NCBI GenBank assembly: GCA_001936135.1
Contig: CP012820.1
Coordinates: 1 to 64,000 of the forward strand
From: Saccharomycopsis fibuligera x Saccharomycopsis cf. fibuligera
Taxonomy: Eukaryota > Ascomycota > Saccharomycetes > Ascoideales > Saccharomycopsidaceae
Direction of reading: 5' to 3'
Length of the DNA stretch: 64,000 nt
Each line of letters opens with the position of its first letter. The stretch's first letter is position 1. Below the pieces are notes generated by a model. That model had not been told where the DNA came from. It searched no databases and worked only from the letters and a program-made list of their open reading frames with translations. Both the position numbers and the translations under genes were made by a program. Positions 31,801 to 43,700 of this stretch are shown here, one piece after another.

Positions 31801-33156
31801 AATATCACCGCACAAACCAAACTGTTTGTTAATCGCACGGAACACACCAAAGCTAGGATGGCCCAATCTTTGATGCCACAAATCTTTCCTATCAACCGCA
31901 ATGCCAGGGGCAGCTTTGTAAGCAAAGTGCTTGTCACTTGGAGAGCCCACTCTGTACAAGCCATGTGAGAGCCTGTCTTTGATACCCACAATATCCATCG
32001 AGGGGTACAACTTGATGCATTCATCTTCAAACAATAGTTTTGCTCCATTACCAGTTGCCTTTGAAATTGATAGTAAATTAGCGGTAGCCTCGGGTGCATA
32101 TAGAGCATTTAACAAGCTGACATCCTCACCGGTTGGTAGCTTGATAGATGCGGTGCCGCACCCAACGATCTTCAAACTGTTGCCACCAATACCATTAATC
32201 TCGCCGCTGTAGTCATGTAACTCAGTAAACAAGTCTCTGTCACAAATAATGTGGCTGGAAGCACCACTATCGAAGAACAAATCAGATCTCTTTGACTCGT
32301 GCCCTAAATATGCAAACCACGCACTACCAGTCAGTTTTCCATTTTTCTTTGGCTTTCGAATTTTCTCATTAAATTCATCCTTTGGCTGTTGACGACAGTC
32401 CCTTGCATAATGACCTATCTTGCCACAGTTGTAGCATTGACCATTATTGGCCTTTCTAGTGACAAGAGCAGTTTCAGTAGTAGTAACGGTAGACTTTGGG
32501 TCTTCCTTAATCAATTCTCTCGCGAGATCCATCGCGGATTCAACATCAAAGGTTTCCATGGAATTATGAGATGCTTGGTATGTTGTAATGATCTCCTTCA
32601 CAGCAGCTTCACCGTAGCCGGCGCGTTTGAGCTCAGCAAGAAATAAGCAAGTAAGAAACAGATCAGCAGTAACATTCTTGATAACCGAGACATTCAATGC
32701 ATCGAAGCTCGAGATCAACAGGTTGAGGTTAGAGCCATTCGACTTCCACTTGTGGTCAAAGAAGTCCGATAGCATACCAACAGCATTAAACACAGACATT
32801 GTACCATAGGAGGCTTTCAAATAGATAAACAAATCACGACCAGAACCATCATAACTGGATGCCTTTCTGAGAGCAGCACCAGTAACACCATTGACAATCA
32901 TCAATGTCAAGATATCATCCAAAGCCATTTGTAGTCTGGCTCTCGAGTCGTCCGAGCTTTCATCAGTAGCGCCGATATCATTGTCGACAAGGTACTTGTA
33001 CAAACCAAGCCCTCTCATTTTCAATTTGATTGATACTAAGGAGAACCAATCGTGAAAGTTCTCCGAACCTTTCAATTTTTCATCTGAACTGAAGTTGGCT
33101 AGAGCACCTGGGGAACTCATAACCTGTTGTAGTTTGATAAACCTATCACTTGACAT
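28768..33156 (-). CDS. gag-pol polyprotein of B2 (Ty5-like copia)
   Basis: This 1,462-residue frame is nearly identical to the B1 protein, with scattered substitutions. It has the same gag, CCHC, DSG protease, D35E integrase, YVDD reverse transcriptase and RNase H layout. The first ATG (33156) is again inside the 5' LTR, a second lies in the primer-binding site, and the stop is inside the 3' LTR. It appears intact. Confidence 0.93.
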   Translation of the reverse strand: MSSDRFIKLQQVMSSPGALANFSSDEKLKGSENFHDWFSLVSIKLKMRGLGLYKYLVDNDIGATDESSDDSRARLQMALDDILTLMIVNGVTGAALRKASSYDGSGRDLFIYLKASYGTMSVFNAVGMLSDFFDHKWKSNGSNLNLLISSFDALNVSVIKNVTADLFLTCLFLAELKRAGYGEAAVKEIITTYQASHNSMETFDVESAMDLARELIKEDPKSTVTTTETALVTRKANNGQCYNCGKIGHYARDCRQQPKDEFNEKIRKPKKNGKLTGSAWFAYLGHESKRSDLFFDSGASSHIICDRDLFTELHDYSGEINGIGGNSLKIVGCGTASIKLPTGEDVSLLNALYAPEATANLLSISKATGNGAKLLFEDECIKLYPSMDIVGIKDRLSHGLYRVGSPSDKHFAYKAAPGIAVDRKDLWHQRLGHPSFGVFRAINKQFGLCGDITEDMNVEVCELCALGKAVTRKPKHGWSKPQQPLQLLHMDVCGPFNYGSVDGSLYFLTIVDAYTRFTHIKCLKRKSDCTDAIIDFVKYSETNFKSQGRNYVCGAIRTDNGGEFVNNKLHAFMKERGIRHELTVPHHSYQNGVAERMHRTIQEKARTLMLHSAAPVQFWPEAVATAAYLINRSPTRVLGNDIPFTKWYDMEPLLDHLRTFGCIGYCVVPAALRHGKLSATSKKCAMMGYDRDHKAYRMYDSDAGQIVVSAQVTFDEQHSFFKWATPAPMADNVSTTTYGSVAAPGISPVTAVQDEDLIPADVTAADTAGTGEDESTAEDDTDVHVDNSDDDVPSDTGKDGFLPVQVKRKRPRPKTHVAPKTLITRNPFDVLEEVHDEYEASSSSSDSERELPKPETKVRKVATGDIIPFVPHGSTGESAVVPLLTPKIEPTVEEVDDDEDTSESELSDSQRLLGYEANLAATCYMAGSAVTENVPMSYKSAMQTDERDQWKEACEKEIEAHKDNSTYELVTLPEGRKPITCKWVFTIKDGGLHKARLVARGFSQLKGIDYNETFAPVVRYESIRIMLAVAALKGLQVHQMDVKTAFLNGELEEELYMTQPEGYVAKGNEDKVLRLKKSLYGLKQAPLVWNDKINGVLAKLGFRRNQAEYCLYTRKSEKSFVMVALYVDDLLIAGSTKEAIDIVKTELMNEFKMKDLGATKKFLGMNIEQTESGIKLSLRDYIQSLLSEFGMQDCHSEPTPAVVGQDLTSADTGSKDCDATRYRSIIGKLLFAANTVRADISYVVGVLSRYLKEPKEVHLRAAKRVLRYLKGTADVGLFYQSHNQTTRLQGYCDADWANDKATRKSTTGFVFKYAGGAITWRSKKQPTVALSTAEAEYMALCEGAKEGLWLRQLFNEFGIAIESVKMYDDNQSCIEIAKHPSSHHRTKHIDIRLNFIRDHIAKGRIQLEYLSTGVMVADIFTKAIPADQFQLLRGYCGMRDFELRESVVSNNSKIDPAASRKF
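33116..33124 (-). promoter_or_regulatory. primer-binding site of B2 (half initiator tRNA-Met)
   Basis: GGTTATGAG on the minus strand directly after the 5' LTR, as in B1; complementary to tRNA-Met nucleotides 32-40. Confidence 0.87.
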
Positions 33157-33668
33157 AACGTTATATCCTGAAAATAAATCACAAAACACTTGTTGTTATT
33201 AACTATATCCTATATATGAATAACATCAATCAGTCACAAAGATGGAGGAGACGCCCCTTATTTATAGTCAGTCAGGGTGGCTGTGCCGGGACTGATGCAT
33301 GACTAGTGTGGCCACATAGAATCTTCTAGAATATTCCGGAACTGCACGGATATGCACGGAAATGTATGGAACATCATGGAACTTCTTGGAACATCATGGA
33401 ACTTCATGGAACACTATGGAACACTATGGAACTTCATGGAACATTATGGAACTTCATGGAACATTATGGAACTTCATGGAAGATTCTAGAGCTTTCTCGT
33501 ATATGTCTCGTATATTATGCAACCTTCTAGAATGTTCTCGAACAATCTCGTATTTTCTCGTATATCGTGGAACATTCTAGAACAACACCGAATCCTCTGG
33601 AAACTCATGGAATATTCTAGAACTTTCTAGAAGCAGCTGGATCTATCTTTGAATTATTACTCACAACA
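33125..33668 (-). repeat. 5' LTR of B2
   Basis: 544 bp, matching the 3' LTR of B2. Confidence 0.92.
33258..33632 (-). promoter_or_regulatory. heat-shock-element arrays and TATA box, 5' LTR (promoter) of B2
   Basis: Arrays occupy 33319-33491 and continue to 33632; TATAAATAA (minus) is at 33266-33258. The layout is the same as in B1. Confidence 0.83.
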
Positions 33669-34974
33669 GTTTGCGCTTGCTGCTTTGAACAACTATGTCG
33701 TATGCCAGATGGACACCTCTACTGCTTTTCTCTACGGCGATATTGACTTCGATGTGTTTGTTAGACCACCTGCTGGTACGTCCACACCAAAAGGACATTT
33801 GTGGAAATTGAAGAAGGGATTGTACGGATTGAAACAGTCGCCAAAGATCTGGTACGATACAATCTCCAAGGTTCTTGTTGCTACCGGTTTGCAAGCTAGT
33901 GCTATAGACCCATGCTTGTTCAGAGGAAAGGATTGTCTTGTTGCTATTTATGTGGACGACTTGCTTATCTGTGGCAAGACCCACAAGATTGTTGATGACA
34001 TCAAGGCTGCTCTCAATCTGAAGTTCAAGATGAAAGACTTGGGATTTCCTGAAATCTTCTTGGGTGTCACGGTCGAACAGCTCGCTAATGGATCAATCAA
34101 GCTCAGCATGCTAAACTTCATTGACAAGATTATGACGGAACACGGTGTCACAAAGCTCGGCAAAGTGGAAACTCCAATGGTGAAAGGCTTTGATCCTTAT
34201 GATGAGCACTCACCAGAATTGACAGATGCGGAGCAAACAAAGTTTCGCTCCATTGTTGGTACATTACTCTACGTTGCCAACTCTGTCAGAAGCGACATTT
34301 CCTTTGCCATCAGTCTTCTCAGTCAGTTTGTTGTCAAAGCAAGGGCCACAAACTTGAAAGCTGCTTACAGGGTGTTTCACTACCTCATTGAAACCAAAGA
34401 CAAAGGTCTTGTCTACGGACCAGAAGCTGGTAATGTGGATATCAAGGACTTTCGGTACTTGGACAAGTCAAAAACCGACGGTCTCGTCACTGATTATCCG
34501 CCTGAACAAGAGTACAAGATTACTGTCTTCAGCGACTCCGACTATGCTACCTCCAAGCTGGACAGAAAGCTGCAAAGTGGCCACTTGGTAATGATCAATA
34601 ACCAAATTGTGTCATGGTCTAGCAGAAAGCAGAGCTGTGTTGCTTTCAGCAGTGCGGAAGCAGAATACGTTGCCTTGAGCGATGCTGCTCGAACCGGTGT
34701 CTATGTTATGAACCTTCTCAATGAAATTGGCTTCCACTGCTCATACATTAACTGTGCCAGCGACAACCTTAGTGCGCTTACCCTCAGTGCACACAAAGCT
34801 CTACACCAAAAGACCAAGCACATTGCTGTGAGATTCCACTTCATCAGAACTTTGGTGGAACAGAAGGTCATCAAACTTAACTATGTCAACACCAAGGTTA
34901 ACATGGCTGACATCCTCACTAAAGCCACCGACCGTACCACTTTCACCACTTTATGCTCCCTTATTTTCAATTGA
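33669..34974 (+). pseudogene. A3 RT to RNase H block
   Basis: This is the downstream coding part of A3, with YVDD and the RNase H motifs, ending in the same stop context as A1. It begins at the B2 insertion. Confidence 0.88.
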
Positions 34975-35054
34975 TTGAACTTTATTTTCCTTTTCTTTGC
35001 TACCACGATTTACTTTCTTTATTTTCCTTTATCATATTCATGTTTGGGAGGGTG

Positions 35055-35497
35055 TGTTGAATTTCAAACATTCGTTTTCCTTTGTCCCTACCCTCTTCAC
35101 TTTCCGATCCTTTATCTTCTTCACTCCTTTTATTTTTTCATCCATCGTCAGGGTAAACCCTTCACCCATGTGCATGGTATACCAATCTGACGCATGTGAT
35201 TTGTTTACTTTTTCATGCCGTCTAGGTGCCCCGTCTACGTGTCCGTCTAGACGCGGTGTCGATCCTTACTGCAGCATGAAAATTTTTCCTTTTCACGCCA
35301 CTCTTATCACGCCACTCCGATTTCAGTTTTGCCACTTCTTTTTCCTACTCAACACGGAGATTTCCCGCTTCTTTTCTTTTAACTTTCTCTACCTTTCTTA
35401 CTTCTTTACCGAACTAAGCTTAACCAACTTTACTTTCTTTATCTACTCTAATAAACCTTATATTTTTTCTCTTCTACTTTACATCCTACTTTTTACC
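35055..35497 (+). repeat. 3' LTR of A3
   Basis: 443-bp LTR of the longer subtype, preceded by the polypurine tract GGGAGGGTG and followed by the CGTTA duplication. Confidence 0.92.
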
Positions 35498-37241
35498 CGT
35501 TATCGGCACGGAACTTGACAATCTTCTTGCCTTGGTGTTGTAAGACATTGCTCATATACTGTAAGCATTCAATAGTCTTGGAGCTGATCTCCGACTTGTA
35601 GCGCAAAACCCTGACGACAGCAAAGCTGGAGCGTCTGTCAGAAACAATCAAGCCATAGATATTGTTATGTGGGCCAACCACATCCGCTTGAATCATCTCC
35701 CCAATGTCAAAGTCTTCTGGCTTTCTGTGGGAGTTGCCAGAGCGTTTTTGAACGACAGAGTTGCAGGTCTCGCAAGTCTTCAACACATTCTTGATCTCTT
35801 GGTCAGTGAAGCCCATGTGTTTGATGATAGCTTTCAACTGCTCAAACTTGGCATGTCCGTTTGCAATGTGGCATTGCATAATGTCTTTGGCACCGTCTGT
35901 GTCACCAAGCAAAACCAAATCCGTAGCAGGAAAGTTGACAACGGTTTTAACCGAAGCGGGGTCAAGAACCCAAAATTTTCCATGCTTGGGAACTTGAATC
36001 ACTTGATTGCCTCTGGAGATCAATCCACAGTGTTTGGTTAAGTGGATTTCATAGTCCTTCTCAGTTAACTTGTGGCAGCTAAGCAAGTTTCTCGGAGCCT
36101 GTTCAATAAGCTTTGCATCTTCGACCTTGAGGTTTCCAATGCTAACAGTGCCTTCAGTAACACAATTTGTAGTGCTGCTGATTCCTTGAACAGTGACGTT
36201 CGAGACCTTCTTGTCCAGCAACAATGCTCCGTCGTTGACAACATTGATACCAGCACCGCTGTCTAGGACAAAACGTTTGTCGGCAGCATCGTCGGCGAGA
36301 TAGACCTCTTCAACAAAGTGAGTCTCTTCGCCAGGCTCAGGCAGCTCAGTAGACGTGTCAATGACAATCTGACCGTCACCGTTGTTAATGACTTCAGCAC
36401 CAAGTGGGACTTCAACGAGGTTGACAAGCTCCTTGCGTCCCTTGTGTGACTGGTTTCTGTTCTTGTTTTTGTAGCACTCGTTGCTGTAGTGGCCAAGCTT
36501 GCCGCAGCTGTAACACTTGATGAGGAAAACAGGTTTCTTTTTCAGTTTCGCATCAGCCAACTGAACCAACTCCTCGGTGGGTGGCAACTTTGGACGGGAG
36601 GAAGTGTCCATCTGGACCAAGTCTCTGGCAGCAAGATCATTGGAGGCTTCCATAGCATCATAAAACGAAGTGTTAAGCAACCCACGAGCATCGCGAAGCA
36701 AGTTCTTTTCGCTGAGAGCAACATGAAGACTCTTGTTGTCAAGTAGGTGGAAACCAAGAATACCGCCAAGATTGCAGAAGTTGATATCCTTGTAGTAGTA
36801 CTTGAAGATCTCCAAGTAGTCTGCCATAGCTTCGCAGTCTCTAGCAAGGACGGCCTCATGGACAAAGTCGTGGAAGATCTTGACAATGTAGAAAGAGTCA
36901 ATTGTCTTGCACTTTGCGTTGATGGTCTTCAACAAATCAAAGCCCTCGGTGCATCGTTCGTAGTTTTTCAATAACAATGGGTCCACTTTTTTCTGGATGA
37001 GTTGATAGATAACATCGCCAAGTTTTGGTGGGTAGTAGTCAAACTCTTCGGAGTCTAACATACGCTCAACGTCGATGGCAGTGACATCATTGATGATAAC
37101 TCTCAACTTATTTCTAAGGAATGATCTTAACAACGGGTACTGGAACCATTGGGTGATTGGCCTGACCTTCAACTTGGTAATTCCATCAAGTCTCGCTTTG
37201 TAAGCACCGTCAGCAATATCAAAGTCTCCAAAGATGAACAT
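35498..37241 (-). pseudogene. A2 gag to integrase-core block
   Basis: This open minus-strand block starts at the A2 start codon (37241) after an A/T-only leader. It covers gag, the CCHC knuckle, protease and the first integrase residues. The A3 insertion ends it. Confidence 0.88.
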
Positions 37242-37349
37242 GGTAAAAAAAAATTATTATTATTTTTTTTTTTTTGATTTTTTGATTTTTTGATTTTTTT
37301 TTTTTTTAATTTTTTTTTTTTGTTTTGATGTTAACCCAGACTGTAAATC

Positions 37350-37795
37350 TGTAAAAAGTAGGATGTAAAGTAGAAGAGAAAAAAAAATATAAGGTTTATT
37401 AGAGTAGATAAAGAAAGTAAAGTTGGTTAAGCTTAGTTCGGTAAAGAAGTAAAAAAGGTAGAGAACGATAAAAGATAGAAGCGGGAAAGCCCCGAGTTAA
37501 GTAAGAAAAATAGGTGGCAAAACTGAAAACGGAGTGGCGTGATAAGAGTGGCGGGAAAAAGAAAATTTTTTCACGCTGCAGTAGGGATCGGCACCGCCTC
37601 TAGACGGACACCTAGACGGGGGCCCTAGACGGATGAAAAAGTAAACAAACAACATGCGTCAGAACGGTATACCATGCACATGGGTGAAGGGTTTACCCTG
37701 ACGATGGAGGAAAAAATAAAAGGAGTAAAGAAGGTAAAGGATCGGAAAGTGAAGAGGGTAAGGGACAAAGGAAAATGAATGTTTGAAATTCAACA
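37350..37795 (-). repeat. 5' LTR of A2
   Basis: 446 bp, nearly identical to 15947-16392. The primer-binding site lies at 37338-37349, on its inner side. Confidence 0.92.
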
Positions 37796-40335
37796 GCGGC
37801 TTTCAAATATTCTTCCGTAGGTGTGACATTGCCTTCAGAAAATCGTCTACCATAAAAAGGGTCTGGAGCTTCATAACCGTGGTCTGCAAAAAATGGAGTG
37901 CACTTGATACTGTGGTGGTAAGAGGTGTTGTAAGCAAATTCTACCATAGGTAAAAATTTTCGCCAAGAAGAGAATTGATTAAAGCAATACCGACGTAGTA
38001 TCCCAGTTAAGGTTTTGATGGTTCTCTCGGTTTGGCCGTTAGTTTCCGGATGATTGGCTGTGCTCATCTTTAACTTAATTCCCAATTTGTCCATAATAGT
38101 TTGATACATGACACTTTGGAACCGAACATCTCTATCCGAGACTATTTCATTGGGAATACCATGTAAACGGAATACTTCATTTATCAAAATCATAGCTGTG
38201 CTATATCCAGTGATCGTTTTGCTCACTGGTAAGAAATGAGAGTATTTTGTTAATCTATCCACGACAACTAATACCATGTCGGTTTTACCAGACGGTGGAA
38301 ACCCAGTAACAAAATCGATGGAGATACTCAGCCATCGAGACTGTGGAATCTCTAATGGTTCAAGCAAATTATTCGTAGTAGGACCAGCTAATGTGCGTTG
38401 GCAAACATCGCATCGATGGACAAAACGTTTGATATCAGCAAACATAGAAGGCCAATAATATTTCTCAGCTAGTTTCAAATATGATTTGTACAGACTTAAA
38501 TGAGTAACACCATGGGTTTCGGCTAGTAAATCCTTTTGATAAGCTTGAGGAACACATACTCTGAGCAGGCTAGATTCAGTAATAGGATTATCATACCAAA
38601 GTTTGTTGTTCTGAATCTTAAATAACTTATCAAATTTCGTTAATCTTGCATTAGCAGCGAGGTTTTCAATTTTCATTTTAAGGAACGGGTCTTGTTTATC
38701 ATCTTGTAAAGTTATTTGAGCTAATTTAGCGTGAATTCCTTCATCAACCAGGACAGCGTCAAGATCAAGTCTCGATAACCAATCAGCAACTTTGTTAGTC
38801 AGTCCTGAGATGTGTTTTATTTCAACATCATATTCAGAAAGGCTGTCGAGCCATCGCATAATGCGAGGATGGAGTTGTTTTTGCAACAATAAGTGTCTTA
38901 AGGATACGTGGTCTGTGTGTACCACAACATGTCGATCAGCGATCTGTATTCGAAAGTGCCACAACGATTCCACTATAGCCAATAATTCTTTGTCATACAC
39001 CGAATATCGTCTTTGATGAACATCCAATGACTTACTAAAATAACCAACAACGCCAACCAACTTATCATTATCATCATATCCCTGTAATACTCCTCCTATT
39101 GCAGCATTAGAGGCATCGGTGAAAAGTTTGAGCTGTTGAACATTGTATGCCGATATGAGGAGAGGGGCGTTGACTAAAAGTTCCTTCGATTGAGCAACTG
39201 CTGTTTTACACAGATCGTTATAAGTAATGGATCCGGCAGCTAGTTGATTGAGAGGAGCTAGAATCTTCGAGAGATTCTTAAAGAATTTTCGATAGTAGTT
39301 AAGACATCCAACATAGCGTTGTGCTTTTTTCTGTGTATCTGGTTCTGGCATCTTCAAAATAGCGTCAATCTTCCGAGGGCTTGCTGTAATACCGGCTTTC
39401 AGAATGACGTGACCCAAGAAGTCGACTCGTTCTTGGAAAAAACAACATTTTTGTGTTTTAATTGTTAGTTGGTTTTTGGATAACACTTTTAAAATACACA
39501 TTACATCTTCAAAGTGTTGCTCTGCATCGTCTCCATAAATGAGAATATCATCCAAATAATATACCAGAAAACGTGAATAAGGAGCAAGAATCAGCTTTAT
39601 GAATTGTGAAAATGATGCAGGTGCATTTTTCAAACCAAAAGGCATTACACGCCATGTATAATGTCCGGACGAGGTAGAAAATGCGACTTTATCCTCGTCT
39701 CCAGGGTGCATTCTTAACTGATGGTATCCTTGTGCTAAATCAATTTTCGAATAAAAACGTTTTCCTCCGACCTTGGCTAAGGTATCATCAATGTGAGGTA
39801 ATGGGAATGAGTTTTTGATAGTTTTGTTGTTAATGAGGCGGTAGTCAACACACATACGCCAAGTATTATCTTGTTTTTTAACCATTACTATGGGAAAGGA
39901 CCAAGGACTATCTGATTCTTTAAGCATACCCAGCTTTAAAAGTTCAGCAATTTGATTTTCTGCTTCTTGTGCTTGTACTGGAGCTAAGCGATATGGTGGT
40001 CGGGAAATGATTTGATCATCGGTGAGTTTGATTCTGTGGTCAAAGCGTTCTCGTAGCGGTGGAAGGTTTTGAATTTTACCGTCAACATCACTAACGGCTT
40101 GAACCATCTGTTTTAAAGCATTGTATTTTGAGTTGTCAAGTTCTTTTGGCGCAGAAATGGGATTTTGGGATTCCAGTATATCATTGTCCGCTTTTACCCA
40201 ATAAAGTTCCATTTTCTCGTGGTTTTTAATCTCTTTGCGCAATTCTTGGACCAGCATAAGGTTAATTTGTACTGCTCTAGAACTTGACTCTTCCGGAGGG
40301 TGAACAGCATCATCCGAACCCAAGATAGACCAAAC
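37796..40335 (-). pseudogene. element G: pol segment (RT, RNase H, integrase)
   Basis: A long minus-strand frame encodes Ty3/gypsy pol. Reverse transcriptase carries VDYRLIN, FPLPHID and the YLDD catalytic box. RNase H starts at LFTDAS. An HHCC zinc region (H, H, CDVC) is followed by the integrase core with SIDFVTG, SDRDVRF and HPETNGQTER, supplying the three acidic residues. The segment begins at the A4 junction and ends at the A2 insertion. It is a partial fossil without gag or protease. Confidence 0.9.
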
Positions 40336-40778
40336 TGTAAAAAGTAGGATGTAAGGTAGAAGAGAAAAATATAAGGTTTATTAGAGTAGATAAAGAAAGT
40401 AAAGTTGGTTAAGCTTAGTTCGGTAAAGAAGTAAGTAAGGTAGAGAAAGATAAAAGAAAAGAAGCGGGAAGGCTCCGTGTTAAGTAGGAAAAATAAGTGG
40501 CAAAACTGAAATCGGAGTGGCGTGATAAGAGTGGCGTGAAAAAGAAAAATTTTCACGCTGCAGTAAGGATCGGCACCGCGTCTAGACGGACACGTAGACG
40601 GGGCACCTAGACGGCATGAAAAAGTAAACAAATCACATGCGTCAGATTGGTATACCATGCACATGGGTGAAAGGTTTACCCTGACGATGGATGAAAAAAT
40701 AAAAGGAGTGAAGAAGATAAAGGATCGGAAAGCGAGGAGGGTAAGGGACAAAGGAAAATGAATGTTTGAAATTCAACA
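40336..40778 (-). repeat. 3' LTR of A4
   Basis: 443 bp, longer LTR subtype, similar to A3. Confidence 0.9.
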
Positions 40779-43700
40779 CACCCTCCCAAACATGAATAGG
40801 ATAAAGGAAAATAAAGAAAGTAAATCTGGGAAGCAAAGAAAAGGAAAATAAAGTTCAATCAATTGAAAATAAAGGAGCATAAAGTGGTGAAAGTGGTACG
40901 GTCGGTGGCTTTAGTGAGGATATCAGCCATGTTAACCTTGGTGTTAACATAGTTAAGTTTGATGACCTTCTGTTCCACCAAAGTTCTGATGAAGTGGAAT
41001 CTCACAGCAATGTGTTTGGTCTTTTGGTGTAGAGCTTTGTGTGCACTGAGGGTAAGCGCACTAAGGTTGTCGCTGGCACAGTTGATGTATGAGCAGTGGA
41101 AGCCAATTTCGTTGAGAAGGTTCATAACATAGACACCTGTTCTGGCAGCATCGCTCAAGGCAACGTATTCTGGTTCTGCACTACTGAACGCAACACAGCT
41201 CTGCTTTCTGCTAGACCATGACACAATTTGGTTATTGATCATTACCAAGTGGCCACTTTGCAGCTTTCTGTCCAGCTTGGAGGTAGCATAGTCGGAGTCG
41301 CTGAAGACAGTAATCTTGTACTCTTGTTCAGGCGGATAATCAGTGACGAGACCGTCGGTTTTTGACTTGTCCAAGTACCGAAAGTCCTTGATATCCACAT
41401 TACCAGCTTCTGGTCCGTAGACAAGACCTTTGTCTTTGGTTTCAATGAGGTAGTGAAACACCCTGTAAGCAGCTTTCAAGTGTGTGGCCCTTGCTTTGAC
41501 AACAAACTGACTGAGAAGACTGATAGCAAAGGAAATGTCGCTTCTAACTGAGTTGGCAACGTAGAGCAATGTACCAACAATGGAGCGAAACTTTGTTTGC
41601 TCCGCTTCTGACAATTCTGGTGAGTGCTCATCATAAGGATCAAAGCCTTTCACCATTGGAGTTTCCACTTTGCCGAGCTTTGTGACACCGTGTTCCGTCA
41701 TAATCTTGTCAATGAAGTTTAGCATGCTGAGCTTGATTGATCCATTAGCGAGCTGTTCGACCGTGACACCCAAGAAGATTTCAGGAAATCCCAAATCTTT
41801 CATCTTGAACTTCAGATTGAGAGCAGCCTTGATGTCATCAACAATCTTGTGGGTCTTGCCACAGATAAGCAAGTCGTCCACATAAATGGCAACAAGACAA
41901 TCCTTTCCTCTGAACAAGCATGGGTCTATAGCACTGGCTTGCAAACCGGCAGCAACAAGAACCTTGGAGATTGTATCATACCAGATCTTTGGCGACTGTT
42001 TCAATCCGTACAAGCCCTTCTTCAATTTCCACAAATGCCCTTTTGGTGTGGACGTCCCAGCAGGTGGTCTAACAAACACGTCGAAGTCAATATCGCCGTA
42101 GAGAAAAGCAGTGGAGGTGTCCATCTGGCACACGACATAGCTGTTCAAAGCAGCAAGCGCAAATGTGATTCGCATAGTGTCAAAGCTCATTACGGGAGCC
42201 CACGAGTTGAGGAAGTTGACACCTTTCTCTTGACTGAACCCTTTGCAGACCAAACGCGCCTTGAAGCGCTCGCCACTTGGATCATCTTTAACAGTAAACA
42301 CCCAGCGGGAGGCAATAGATTGAATGCCTGGAGACTCCTTGACTAGCTCATACACATTAAGATTGTCCAATGCAGACAACTCTTCGGCCATAGCAGCGAT
42401 CCATCTCTCCTTCTCGCTTGAGTTGAGTACCTGATGATAGTTCTCTGGAATAAGATACTTGGTACGGGCCACAGCAAGAAAAGCATGTTCCGCATCACTG
42501 AGATAACCACTAATGTCACTGTCTGGCTCTCCGTCTGTGAGAAACAACCTGGAAGGGCCTGCCTCAACTGCTTTGGGGCCTTCAATAGACCTGATAGGTA
42601 TAGAGCCAACGTCGTTCAAGTACTGCTTCCCATGGTCAGCAAAAGCTTCTCTAGCATCAGCCGCGCTAACATTCTTCTCGGCCATTGATTGGTAAGCGGC
42701 CTGGTGCTTAGTGATAGGAGTAACTGTGTTTGGGGCAAACTCAAGCATAAGCTTCTTGGTTGGCTTCCGGTTGATGATGGAAATAGGATCATCACTCAGT
42801 TCAGAGTCAGAAGCAGCGGCTCTTTTGACGGCAGCCAGAGTTTGTGGAACTGTAGCAACTGATTGCTGGTCTTCTGAGTCACTATGCTCCACCATAGAGT
42901 TATCCGACTCTGCAACAATTCTCTCATCATCGTCTTCCCTGCTTTCGGCACCTTGTTGAATGTTCATGTCTTGGCCTTGAATAGAGACCTCACCAACAGG
43001 TAAACTAGGGGAACCACTGGTACCTGAATAACCTGAATAACCAGCAAAGCCACCAGCTGAGTATGTGACAGAGGATTCCCTTTTACCTTGCTTGAACGGA
43101 TAAACATCAGGGAGAAAGTTGAACGCAGAGCTTCTCAAGATTCGGTATGTACTGTCTTCAAGGATGAAGGCAATGCTTGTAGTTTTGTGGAACCCCAAAA
43201 AAGTACCTTTGAAGTCTTTTCCAATAATCTTGTTCCCGGCAGTAAAGTTTTTCGCAAAGATGCGACAGCCAAATGGCGCAGTTGTACCCATGGTTTTTGA
43301 GCGGCCAGAAAATTCCTCGTATGGCGAAGGACCACCGTTTCTGGGCAAGTAGTTGTGCAAGAAGACAGCGTGGTTGAAGCAAAAATTCCAGTATTCCTTT
43401 GTGATACCGGAGCTGATCATCAAAAGTTTGACTTTCTCGATGATTGCGCGATTCAAACGCTCAGAGGAGCCATTCTGGTGGCTTGAGTAAGGAGCAGTGA
43501 ACTGGGCTTCAATGTAGTCCTGACCTTGGTGGTCTTCAGCAAGAAACTTCTTAAGCAAAACAGTATAAAACTCGTTATCGGCACGGAACTTGACAATCTT
43601 CTTGCCTTGGTGTTGTAAGACATTGCTCATATACTGTAAGCATTCAATAGTCTTGGAGCTGAGCTATCTCCGACTTGTAGCGCAAAACCCTGACGACAGC

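Larger units (their letters stand above)
28276..33668 (-). mobile_element. element B2: whole Ty5-like copia with heat-shock-type LTR
   Basis: This 5,393-bp element is the same length as B1. It has 544-bp LTRs at 28276-28819 and 33125-33668 that match each other, including decamer-array variants absent from B1. The flanks ATTTG (28271-28275) and GTTTG (33669-33673) are a target duplication with one difference. It carries one uninterrupted gag-pol frame. It is inserted in the RT region of A3, is the deepest level of the nest, and looks whole and young. Confidence 0.94.
24590..35497 (+). mobile_element. element A3: copia family A, split by B2
   Basis: This plus-strand A element has 443-bp LTRs (24590-25032 and 35055-35497) with only about two differences. 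It is inserted in A2 with the duplication CGTTA (24585-24589 and 35498-35502). Coding blocks run from 25119 to 28275 (gag, CCHC, protease, integrase, start of RT) and from 33669 to 34974 (RT, RNase H). Element B2 sits between them. The blocks read open to the insertion point, so A3 looks whole apart from B2. Confidence 0.93.
15947..37795 (-). mobile_element. element A2: copia family A, split by B1 and A3
   Basis: This minus-strand A element has 446-bp LTRs (3' LTR 15947-16392, 5' LTR 37350-37795) that are nearly identical. It is flanked by a perfect duplication GCGGC (15942-15946 and 37796-37800). Its own sequence lies in three blocks: RT end and RNase H (16473-18108), integrase end and linker (23502-24589), and gag to integrase core (35498-37241). 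Between them sit B1 and A3, each with its own target duplication. Apart from these two insertions the visible blocks read open, so A2 was probably whole when it was hit. Confidence 0.93.
9591..40335 (-). mobile_element. element G: Ty3/gypsy element, split by nested insertions and lacking its 5' part
   Basis: The element lies on the minus strand. Visible parts are the 3' LTR (9591-9913), 3' internal sequence with polypurine tract (9914-10027), the integrase C-terminal region (15511-15946), and protease-distal pol (37796-40335). The order RT, RNase H, integrase and the YLDD box identify Ty3/gypsy (Metaviridae). A1 and A2 interrupt it and each leaves a perfect 5-bp duplication. Its upstream end, where gag, protease and the 5' LTR are expected, is lost at the A4 junction at 40335. 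It is incomplete; the remaining pol segments otherwise read well, which suggests moderate age. Its LTR family lies upstream of all four tRNA genes here. Confidence 0.88.
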
